Source: Novosphingobium panipatense
GTDB lineage: Bacteria; Pseudomonadota; Alphaproteobacteria; Sphingomonadales; Sphingomonadaceae
Assembly (NCBI RefSeq): GCF_002149965.1
Contig: NZ_MSQB01000009.1
Span: 123,440 to 187,439, forward strand
Direction of reading: 5' to 3'
DNA: 64,000 nucleotides
Both the position numbers and the translations under genes were made by a program. The notes beneath the pieces are model-generated. The model was not told the origin of the DNA and did no database searches. It saw only the letters and a program-made list of their open reading frames with translations. Of this stretch, positions 16,613 to 23,584 are shown piece by piece (the first letter of the stretch is position 1; each line of letters opens with the position of its first letter).

Positions 16613-17377
16613 CTAGCTGCCCGACAGCACCTGCGCGTAAGCAGTGGCACCGGTAAGCTCGCATTGTGCCAGCAGCCGCTGACCGTAAGCGAGTGAGGCA
16701 TCCTCGACGAATGGCTTGGTGATATAGAATATCCAGATCAGCGCCACCAATGCCAGCCCTCCGCCGAGCACGACCCCCGTCTCGAGCTTTGGCGATGTCC
16801 ATCCACCCCACCAGACGAGTGCAACATCGGCAGCGAGCGCGACGGCCAAGATGATGAGCGCGAACGGCTTGAGACCCCTCAGATTTCGCCGGAAACCATA
16901 AGCTATGTTCTCTTCGAGCAGCAGCGACTTGCTCGCATTCTGCCGCGTATGTTCGAGCAGCCAGATAACCGCCGACAAATATTGATCATGCGCTTTTGCG
17001 GCGTCGCGTCGTTCCTGCTGCACTGTCGGCAGAACAACGCCGTGGCTGGAGAGATAGGCATGGTAACGGGCCTTCGTCGCCGCCGGCAGGGTTGGATCGT
17101 CGTAGCTGAGGAGCTTAGCGCTATGCGATCGACCAATCGCCGACTTCCAGCGATCTTCAAGCCGGCGACCACGTTGACGCGCAAGCTGCGCCAACAGAAA
17201 GGTCACGCCACAGGTAACAAGCAGCGATGCCAAGGCGCCGAACAGGCTCCAGATCTTCGGATACCAGATCGCGACCAAAACCAACATCGGGAGGATCGTG
17301 AACAGCGCCGGCCTCAACCGCGCATTGCGATCATAGCGATCGAAATTAAGCTCCTTCATAATTGCTTCAATCGCCAT
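16613..17377 (-). CDS. Membrane protein with four predicted TM segments, candidate effector
   Basis: 254-residue protein of unknown family. Two hydrophobic hairpins are seen: TM1-TM2 at about 22-75 (FTILPMLVLVAIWYP; then LFGALASLLVTCGVTFLLAQL) and TM3-TM4 at about 175-225 (FALIILAVALAADVALVWW; then GVVLGGGLALVALIWIFYI). Between them lies a charged helical cytoplasmic region of about 90 residues. The ATG at 17377 is chosen because GGGAGG lies 7 nt upstream; it overlaps the end of the E2-E1-JAB gene, so the two are coupled. Paired-TM proteins in defence operons often disrupt the membrane. That role here is inference. Confidence 0.75.
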   Translation of the reverse strand: MAIEAIMKELNFDRYDRNARLRPALFTILPMLVLVAIWYPKIWSLFGALASLLVTCGVTFLLAQLARQRGRRLEDRWKSAIGRSHSAKLLSYDDPTLPAATKARYHAYLSSHGVVLPTVQQERRDAAKAHDQYLSAVIWLLEHTRQNASKSLLLEENIAYGFRRNLRGLKPFALIILAVALAADVALVWWGGWTSPKLETGVVLGGGLALVALIWIFYITKPFVEDASLAYGQRLLAQCELTGATAYAQVLSGS

Positions 17378-19691
17378 CGCCATCCCTCCCATTCGCCGCC
17401 GCAATTGACAGTATTTCGGCCCCCCCCACGGCTTCGGCCGTCAATGCTGTGTAACCGGTGGGTGTATGAATCAACATCAGCAGCGGACCCAACTGGGCCA
17501 TTGCCAGTATGGCGCCCGTCGCGACATCGGTTCCGGATGGACCACCCGGTTGCAGATGACTGTGCCAGGTCCCGACAACCTGCAGCGTTCCGCGGCTCGA
17601 TTGAACCACTGCATCGATCAACGCCTTGAGCCCGCGCGTTCCGAGCACAAATTCGGCCGGAGACCGTGTGCTGTCCTCCGGCGCCGGCAGGACGTCGACA
17701 ATCTGAAAGCAATTGCCGATCTGCGAATAGCGCCCGATCAAGACACCGCCGGTCTCTACGCTCTGCCAGCGCTTGATGTCCGCCTCGATCGCGGCGTCGA
17801 CCCGGGGATGAATCCGGATCGCTGGCTGATCAGGGGTTGCTCGCTCCACCACGATCCACGGCGCTATCGCAATCCGTGACCAGTGCTGACTCATTCCGTC
17901 ATCGCCCAGCCGCCCCAGGCGGACCTCGCCGCACAACGGTAAGGCGTTACGCTGGATCTCGGCGATCGCCATCGCCATGGATGCGGTACATGCCGAAAGT
18001 TGTGCGTCTGACAGCTTAAAGGACAGCGTCGAACAACCCTGACCGATCTGGATCGCTTCCGCCTCGGCACTGAAGATGACCTCTGCAAGCTCGTTGTCCT
18101 CCCGGATGACGTTGTACGCCTCGGCCATCAGGTCGCTGGCGTTGGGATTTGCGCCCGGCCCTTCGATCCCCAGGAACGCGGCTCTGCCCGCGCCCAGCAG
18201 GCAGGCCTCGACGAGGCGCGGCCGGTCAACCCAATCCGTATGCGCATAGGCTTCCCGGACCACCGCCGAACCCGTGGTGTTGACGATCATGGTCGTCCCC
18301 GTGGGCGAAAGCGCGGTGCGGCCGTCCGCGTGGAGCGGCAGTGCAAGCGCGTCCACGTCGAGCCGCGTTGGTTCGGGGCCGAGACTGGCCACCATCTCTG
18401 CGACGCTGTAAGTCTTCGAAATCATATATAGCGAATGCCGCTCGCCATCGAAGGGCAGCGCGGCATGCCGCGCGAAATTGTGCGGCTCGAGGAGATCACG
18501 ATCAACCAGGACGCCCGGCGGGCGGCCGGTTCGCGTCAGGTGGAGCGCGAGCTTCGACCCCACGCTGCCGCAACCGATCAACGTCCATGGCAGAATGGGT
18601 GCCGCAGGATCGTCCCCCGAGGTACGCCGCAGCACCGCAGCCGATGGGGTATCACGATGGCCCAATAGGCGAACCGCGGTTTGCGGATTGAGGAGGTCGC
18701 CGCCCTTGCCGACTTCAACCAGATAGCCGCAGGTCTCGATGATGCTTCCCGTCCCGACCACGGGATAGGGCCGACGCGGCAACAGCAACATCACGACCGG
18801 GACAATGATGTCGATCGGCTGCGCGGTGAGGCGCGATGCGACATGGTTGAGCTTCGCATCGAGAAACTCCAGGCACCCATAATCTGCGGCACGCGCCCGC
18901 AGATCGGCCAGCGTTGCGACGTCCTCGGGCCGATAGCGATCGGCCACCTGCAGCTGACCGTCAGGTGCCCTGCCAGCCCAGGCCGCAATCGCAAGGCCCA
19001 TGCCGCTGTCCTCGTTGGGCCTGAAGCCTCGCCGCGCAAATAACCGGGTGTCGTTCGGGCCGAACGGGCGCGGTTCGACCGGAATATGCAGCCGATAATG
19101 GCCGATCTCTCCGCGGGTGTAGATGTACGCGCTCATCATATAGGCGGCGCCGCCCTTGCGCTCGACCAAAGCATGCAAGGCTGCTGAATCGACGACCGCG
19201 ACGTCGTGGATATGGTCGCGCCGGACCGCCTCCCAGCCCGCCGCGGGGTTGTTGAGCTCAAGCGCGGAAGCCTTTTCCAGCCACTCGACCAGCTGATCGA
19301 TCAACCCGATGAACCCGCGCGTCTGGATCAGTTCGCGCGGACTTCCTGCGACGAGGCAGGGGACCGGCGCCGCACCGGCGCGCGCTGGGTTGAGGTGCGG
19401 ATGTGACCGATCGAAATCGGCCCGCAGTTCGACGGCCGGCGCCGACAAGGGATAGAGCGATGGGAACTTCAGTATCACCGTTTCGACCACCCTGACCCCG
19501 GCAGGGCTCTGGCCGACCGCGCGCCACGTTGCCGGCATCTCGGTGCGAATGTCGATCGCGCAGGCGATCTCGCCGCCTGCACAGGCGTCGATATTTATGC
19601 GAACGACCGATGGATGCACGCTGGCCTGGCGCAGCGCGCGGGCGACCGGGATGGGGATCGGCGCCGTGGGCGCTGCGCTCGAAGCGGTCAC
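17367..19691 (-). CDS. E2-E1-JAB triple-fusion ubiquitin-like conjugation/deconjugation protein
   Basis: 774-residue fusion with three enzyme modules. (1) UBC/E2-like, residues about 15-145: FPSLYPLSAP, HPHLNP, candidate catalytic Cys112 in VPCLV. (2) Linker of about 200 residues. (3) ThiF/E1-like, about 365-585: GCGSVG nucleotide loop (373-378), Asp397/Asp399 in VLVDRDLLEPHN, candidate catalytic Cys553 in QGCSTL. (4) JAB/MPN peptidase, about 620-760: Glu647, His710-x-His712, Ser719, Asp722, so the zinc site is complete. GTG 19691 is chosen as start because it overlaps the upstream stop (GTGA). E2-E1 and JAB modules occur in CBASS (Cap2/Cap3) and Bil operons. Here they are one chain with no CD-NTase and no obvious ubiquitin-like gene. 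Confidence 0.88.
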   Translation of the reverse strand: MTASSAAPTAPIPIPVARALRQASVHPSVVRINIDACAGGEIACAIDIRTEMPATWRAVGQSPAGVRVVETVILKFPSLYPLSAPAVELRADFDRSHPHLNPARAGAAPVPCLVAGSPRELIQTRGFIGLIDQLVEWLEKASALELNNPAAGWEAVRRDHIHDVAVVDSAALHALVERKGGAAYMMSAYIYTRGEIGHYRLHIPVEPRPFGPNDTRLFARRGFRPNEDSGMGLAIAAWAGRAPDGQLQVADRYRPEDVATLADLRARAADYGCLEFLDAKLNHVASRLTAQPIDIIVPVVMLLLPRRPYPVVGTGSIIETCGYLVEVGKGGDLLNPQTAVRLLGHRDTPSAAVLRRTSGDDPAAPILPWTLIGCGSVGSKLALHLTRTGRPPGVLVDRDLLEPHNFARHAALPFDGERHSLYMISKTYSVAEMVASLGPEPTRLDVDALALPLHADGRTALSPTGTTMIVNTTGSAVVREAYAHTDWVDRPRLVEACLLGAGRAAFLGIEGPGANPNASDLMAEAYNVIREDNELAEVIFSAEAEAIQIGQGCSTLSFKLSDAQLSACTASMAMAIAEIQRNALPLCGEVRLGRLGDDGMSQHWSRIAIAPWIVVERATPDQPAIRIHPRVDAAIEADIKRWQSVETGGVLIGRYSQIGNCFQIVDVLPAPEDSTRSPAEFVLGTRGLKALIDAVVQSSRGTLQVVGTWHSHLQPGGPSGTDVATGAILAMAQLGPLLMLIHTPTGYTALTAEAVGGAEILSIAAANGRDGDGD

Positions 19692-20836
19692 CCGTGCGCC
19701 AGCGCCTCGGAGCCAACCCCGGTCGCATACAGCCCGGCGGCGATCAGGCTGGCGCGCTTGAGCTTGGGGCCGGCCCAATTGGTCTCGATCACCAACGGCT
19801 CATCGCCGCTGCCATCTGAAACACAACGAAACTCGCCCCCTACCGGTTTCACCATCGCGACATATTCGCGCTTCGCGCGGATGCACGGCGGATCATTGTC
19901 GTCATCCTTGATGGGGCAGGAGCTGGCGATCACGATCGCGCCCGGACGGGCCTGTCCCAACGCGGACCGTGCGTCGGGCGACACCTTCGCCTCCTCTCTT
20001 TTCTTGGACCAGCTGTCCCACGACAGGCTATGCCACGAGCAATGGTGCGGCGCGATAAGGATGTCGTAGGCCAGCACGTCGGGAGTCCACTTATGCTTCG
20101 CCCACAACCTCTCCCAGATCGCTACCTCGGCGTCGCCGCCGACGAGATAGCGCGCGGCCTGCGGCTGGGTGCCGGACGCGAGCGTCAGCTGTACGATGAC
20201 GCTCGAATCATTCTTCGATAGCACCTCTTCCTCGGCATCGTCCGCCGGCGGGAGCGGCCCCAAAAGCCGCGCCGAAAAGCTGCTGTCATAGACGCCGTCG
20301 ATCGTCGAGAAGGTCTCGTCGACGTTGATCAGGATCGCACCAAGAGCATCCGTCTTGCCGTCGATATCCTCGCCCAGGATCTTTATCCGGTCGCCAGCAT
20401 TCGCGAACCCCCAGTGCTTGAAATAGGCGACCCGGCGCCGTGCTTCCGTCGCCCACGCGGCGGCGTCATCGCACAGCACATGCGACTTGCGGTTCGCGCG
20501 GCGAAAGATGATCGGCGAGGACCACATTTCGCGGATGAGTATCTTGTCGTTGGATTTCGACCAGCTTTCTGGCGTCCCGAGGTGGAAATGGTTGCGCAGA
20601 CCGGTGACGTGGTCGGCATCGGGATGTGTCAGCAGGAAGGCGTCGACATAGAGGCGACCGGCCGCATCTGTCTTGAGCCTGCTGCGCAGCTGCGCCGCGA
20701 CATCGGCCGCCTCGCCATCGGGATCATCCGCATCGGCGCGGATGCGTATGTCGATCAGGATCGTGCGTCCGCTTTCCAGTTCGACGAGGGTCATGTCGCC
20801 GTTGCCGACTCGGAAGTGGGTGGTGGTTGCCGCCAT
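19688..20836 (-). CDS. ComEC-like metallo-beta-lactamase-fold hydrolase (MBL2)
   Basis: 382-residue MBL protein, first gene of the ubiquitin-like operon. It has a canonical metal motif LTHPDADH near residue 75, an LVGGDAE strand (about 230) and an APHHCSWHS segment (about 265), so unlike MBL1 all first-shell positions look intact. A long insert (about 95-200) distinguishes it from ComEC domains. The ATG at 20836 is preferred because AAAGGGA lies 8-10 nt upstream. The C-terminus ends in Gly (EALAHG). Its stop overlaps the E2-E1-JAB start by four nt (GTGA), indicating a tightly linked complex or pathway. Substrate unknown. Confidence 0.82.
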   Translation of the reverse strand: MAATTTHFRVGNGDMTLVELESGRTILIDIRIRADADDPDGEAADVAAQLRSRLKTDAAGRLYVDAFLLTHPDADHVTGLRNHFHLGTPESWSKSNDKILIREMWSSPIIFRRANRKSHVLCDDAAAWATEARRRVAYFKHWGFANAGDRIKILGEDIDGKTDALGAILINVDETFSTIDGVYDSSFSARLLGPLPPADDAEEEVLSKNDSSVIVQLTLASGTQPQAARYLVGGDAEVAIWERLWAKHKWTPDVLAYDILIAPHHCSWHSLSWDSWSKKREEAKVSPDARSALGQARPGAIVIASSCPIKDDDNDPPCIRAKREYVAMVKPVGGEFRCVSDGSGDEPLVIETNWAGPKLKRASLIAAGLYATGVGSEALAHG

Positions 20837-20971
20837 TTCTATATTCCCTTTCAATCGCTTGCGCTTCGGCGGCGCCCCGTCTCCCTGCCGCGGGAGCGTC
20901 GTCTCAACATTATATATACCTAATGTTAACCAGAAAATCTAGCATGATGGATTGCGCTGGACCCTGATGGC

Positions 20972-20989
20972 CTTAAGTTATACATTAAG
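20972..20989. promoter_or_regulatory. AT-rich dyad in divergent promoter region
   Basis: CTTAA / TTAAG arms around GTTATACA in an AT-rich 170-nt gap between two divergent operons (the ubiquitin-like operon and the TAC-like module). A related half-site (CCTAATGTTAA) occurs near 20919. A likely operator for the HTH antitoxin; it also contains a -10-like TATACA. Confidence 0.4.
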
Positions 20990-21005
20990 TGCTCCGAGGT
21001 GACGA

Positions 21006-21416
21006 TTGGATGCGGAAGAGCGCATTGCTGGTGAACTATATGAGGTCCGGTTGTCTGGCCGCCGCTGGCGTATCGCCATGCGGAAATCCGACTGGGACCA
21101 TCTCAACACCGCCATTCCGGCCGATGCCCATTTTCGCTTGCGCAGCGCTCTCGACCATTTTTGCGCACATGGCGGCGACAATCTGCCCGAGCAGCTTTTT
21201 CACCCCGTCCCCGGCGCGCAATCCGCGAGGCTGGAGGAGTTTGTCGCGTTCGGCGTCCATGTGATCGGTCGACGCGCCACCGAAGATCCAATCCGAACAT
21301 TCTTTGTAACGGAAGTGCGCTCGTCGGCCAGCGAACCCGCGCCGGCGGCAACGCCGCAGGCGGTTCAGGGCGACCTGCCGTTCCATCACACCCATTCGAG
21401 AGGAGCAGAACGATGA
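21006..21416 (+). CDS. Putative toxin of a toxin-antitoxin-chaperone module
   Basis: 136-residue protein, first gene of three tightly overlapping genes. A TTG start at 21006 has a GAGG site 6 nt upstream. The core (residues about 10-100) has strands and a helix arranged roughly as in RelE/HigB toxins: a WRIAM strand, a RLRSALDHFCAHG helix, LEEF and an IRTFFVTEV strand. The similarity is weak, and no catalytic residues can be named. The C-terminus is a Pro/Ala-rich tail. The call rests mostly on the downstream HTH antitoxin and SecB-like chaperone, the HigB-HigA-SecB (TAC) order. A non-RelE toxin is also possible. Confidence 0.55.
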   Translation: MDAEERIAGELYEVRLSGRRWRIAMRKSDWDHLNTAIPADAHFRLRSALDHFCAHGGDNLPEQLFHPVPGAQSARLEEFVAFGVHVIGRRATEDPIRTFFVTEVRSSASEPAPAATPQAVQGDLPFHHTHSRGAER

Positions 21417-21913
21417 AATCAGACAAGGCAAACAGCATTAGCCAATGCGATGCCGATGCTTATGCCGCGAAAGCGGCGGAGGCCGCGTTCATCCTACTTG
21501 CGCAGACCGAGATGCAAAAGATCATGAACCGCAAGGGCCTGCGCTATCGCGACCTGTCGCGGCGGATGGGGGTCACCGAAGCCCGCATCAGCCAGATGTT
21601 CGGAGACACGGCCACCAACCTGACGATCAAGACAGTCGCCCGCGTGTTCCATCACCTGGGCGAGACAGCCTATTTGACGACACTCGAGGAGTTTGAACGG
21701 CAGCTCGCAGAAGCGCGGGGCGCGCACACCGACGACAATGCGCACCGGTGGACGGTTGTCGGGCTCGAGTCGGATAAATTCCAGATGGCGGGCGACGTCG
21801 CGCTCGCCGATGCGCCAACGGCCGCCGACGTATCAGCATCGAACCGTTCTTTCGAGCGCTGGCTGCGCGCGGAAGCAGCGCTACCCCGGCGCACCGCCGC
21901 CGCGGCCGCTTGA
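21413..21913 (+). CDS. XRE/HigA-type antitoxin
   Basis: 166-residue DNA-binding protein. The helix-turn-helix is at about residues 35-90 (MQKIMNRKGLRYRDLSRRMGVTEARISQMF, then an LTIKTVARVFHHLG helix), as in HigA antitoxins. A C-terminal extension of about 75 residues contains hydrophobic spots within polar sequence. In TAC systems such an extension is the chaperone-addiction region bound by the SecB-like partner (established for the mycobacterial TAC; inferred here). The start overlaps the toxin stop (ATGA) and has a strong GAGAGGAG site. It probably represses the operon through the AT-rich dyad at 20972. Confidence 0.78.
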   Translation: MKSDKANSISQCDADAYAAKAAEAAFILLAQTEMQKIMNRKGLRYRDLSRRMGVTEARISQMFGDTATNLTIKTVARVFHHLGETAYLTTLEEFERQLAEARGAHTDDNAHRWTVVGLESDKFQMAGDVALADAPTAADVSASNRSFERWLRAEAALPRRTAAAAA

Positions 21914-21923
21914 GGAGCGCGAC

Positions 21924-22430
21924 TTGGCTCAAGATCCTCACGCAGCCGATGCCACCGTCTACAATAATCTGGTTTCGCGCGCGCATCTCCGGACGATCCG
22001 ACTGACCACCAGCAAGTTCGAACTTAAGCCCGAGGCCCTCGGGCTCGATCCTGATGGCTGGCGCAACGGAATCAGCGCTGCCTTGGCGCAAAGCTTCCTC
22101 GAAGCGGAGTCGGGATCACTTTACGGCATATTTGTGTTCGACGTAGTCTGCCGTCAGGGGCGAAAGCGCGTGCTCGGCATTAATGCGACCTATCTGACCA
22201 ACTACCGAGTAGAAGGAGATTGCGACGATAAGACGTGCGAGCTCTTTCTCGAGCGTGTCGGGAAGATCGCCACCTATCCCTATTTCCGGACGCTTGTCGC
22301 GACCCTGACCTCGCAGGCCGGGCTGCTCATGCAGCCCTTGCCAATCATGGGAGTTGCGCCGCGAAGCATTGAGGGCGCAAGCATCATGGATGACATACGA
22401 ACGCGAAAACCCGCCTTACCGAAAAGTTGA
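21924..22430 (+). CDS. SecB-like chaperone (TAC module)
   Basis: 168-residue protein with SecB-fold signature. The N-terminal strands (TTSKFELKPEAL), a central LYGIFVFDVVC strand and a C-terminal helix region TYPYFRTLVATLTSQAGL then PLPIMG parallel the FPYAREC...AGFPxLxLxPVNF region of SecB. The TTG start at 21924 follows a GAGGAG site by 6 nt, 10 nt after the antitoxin stop. A stand-alone SecB gene is chromosomal housekeeping; a diverged copy after an HTH antitoxin points to a TAC chaperone that protects the antitoxin and makes the system responsive to protein-export or phage stress. Confidence 0.7.
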   Translation: MAQDPHAADATVYNNLVSRAHLRTIRLTTSKFELKPEALGLDPDGWRNGISAALAQSFLEAESGSLYGIFVFDVVCRQGRKRVLGINATYLTNYRVEGDCDDKTCELFLERVGKIATYPYFRTLVATLTSQAGLLMQPLPIMGVAPRSIEGASIMDDIRTRKPALPKS

Positions 22431-22699
22431 GCCAGCTCACGGACAGCCGTATCGTCGAGCCACACGCCTAGAAGACGAGTATCACCGTTTGTTCGCAATT
22501 GCTGAAGACGTGCTGCTCGTACGTGAGCGCGAAGCTGCTGCAGGGCCTGCTACGGGCTCTACAGCACCTTACCGAAACCAACCTCCTAATTCCCAAAGGT
22601 CCCAAAGGTCCAACAAGACCGACGAACGCGGCAAACGCCGAAATGCTTGACGGAGCGTTTGTCAGCTACTGAATATGGCTTGGAACGAGGCGAAGGCGC

Positions 22700-23584
22700 C
22701 TATCGGGTGCGAGACCGCTGGATAGGTGGGTGAACCTTCGACGATTCCTGTCGGGTGGACACGATGTCAATGGGCTTTCGGTCACGCATTTCCCTGACCA
22801 TGGCAGGGCGAATTTGATCACCTCGGTCGACGTGGTTTTGCAGTTTCGTGGTCGCGACCTTCATAACACGCGAGATCGCTTCGGGATTGTCGAACAATGC
22901 GGTTCGCACGACCGCCTCGATGATCCGCAGCTGACTTTGCGCGGCTCGCTCGTTTCTGTCTCCGGACGCCGCAGGTCGGGATCGCGCCGGTCGCTCGCGA
23001 GCCTGTGACTGATCTCGGCCGGACTCCAGGCTGATTGATGGAACAGCAGCCGGCGCGATACTGTTGCGGCTCTTGTCTCGCCGAAGTCGATCCAATTCTT
23101 GTAGATCGCGTTCGTTCGGCCGATATCCTCGTACTTCCAAGCCTTGGCGACTGGCCTCGAGCCACGCTGCCCGGCGAAAGGCTTCGCTGCCAGTGACATG
23201 AACATTTGACCACCCGCGATGCCGGGCGATGGCGACGAGATCACGCACGACCTCCTCACTCTCGCTCGAGGTGACAAGACGCCGTCCTTGGTCCCGAAAT
23301 GCAGGCTCCTTCGCCTGGGCCGTCGTGAAGTAGGCCGGTTCGCCCGACCATTTGCCGGTCGACGAAAAGTAGCGCTTTTGCAGGGGCTCCGGTATGTCGC
23401 CGGCAGAAATTGATCGGGGCTGAACCCCCGCCCGCTCCTTGCCTTTGTCAGAGGTGCCGGGATCCTTGGGAATGTCGTCACGCGTGTCTTTCCCAGAACG
23501 CGGTACGGACTGACCTTCACCAATCGAAATGGCATTGGCGCGCTTCCTGGCGCCCCGCGAATTCTCGGGCTTCTCAGCGGACAT
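22700..23584 (-). CDS. LPD7 domain-containing conjugation protein
   Basis: 294-residue protein, last gene of the transfer operon. Residues about 80-170 match the LPD7 (large polyvalent protein-associated) domain: KRYF, SGEPAYF, FRDQGRRLVT, then VTGSEAFRRAAWLEASRQGLEVRGYRP. This domain is normally found at the C-terminus of large TraI-type relaxases; here it is a separate protein. The N- and C-terminal thirds are highly charged and Arg/Ser-rich, probably disordered. ATG 23584 overlaps the virD4 stop and has an AAAGGA site. It may assist relaxosome handling. Function unproven. Confidence 0.8.
   Translation of the reverse strand: MSAEKPENSRGARKRANAISIGEGQSVPRSGKDTRDDIPKDPGTSDKGKERAGVQPRSISAGDIPEPLQKRYFSSTGKWSGEPAYFTTAQAKEPAFRDQGRRLVTSSESEEVVRDLVAIARHRGWSNVHVTGSEAFRRAAWLEASRQGLEVRGYRPNERDLQELDRLRRDKSRNSIAPAAVPSISLESGRDQSQARERPARSRPAASGDRNERAAQSQLRIIEAVVRTALFDNPEAISRVMKVATTKLQNHVDRGDQIRPAMVREMRDRKPIDIVSTRQESSKVHPPIQRSRTR

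Noticed and set aside
15562..20836. CBASS (type II) system
   Set aside because: E2-E1 and JAB are CBASS-like, but no CD-NTase and no typical CBASS effector were found in or next to the operon.
15562..20836. Standard Bil operon
   Set aside because: Bil has four separate genes including a recognisable ubiquitin-like BilA; here the enzymes are fused and no ubiquitin-like fold is evident.
22390..22650. Plus-strand ORF overlapping the end of the SecB-like gene
   Set aside because: No ribosome-binding site, a 41-nt overlap with the chaperone gene, a low-complexity C-terminus caused by short tandem repeats (CCCAAAGGT), and no recognisable family.
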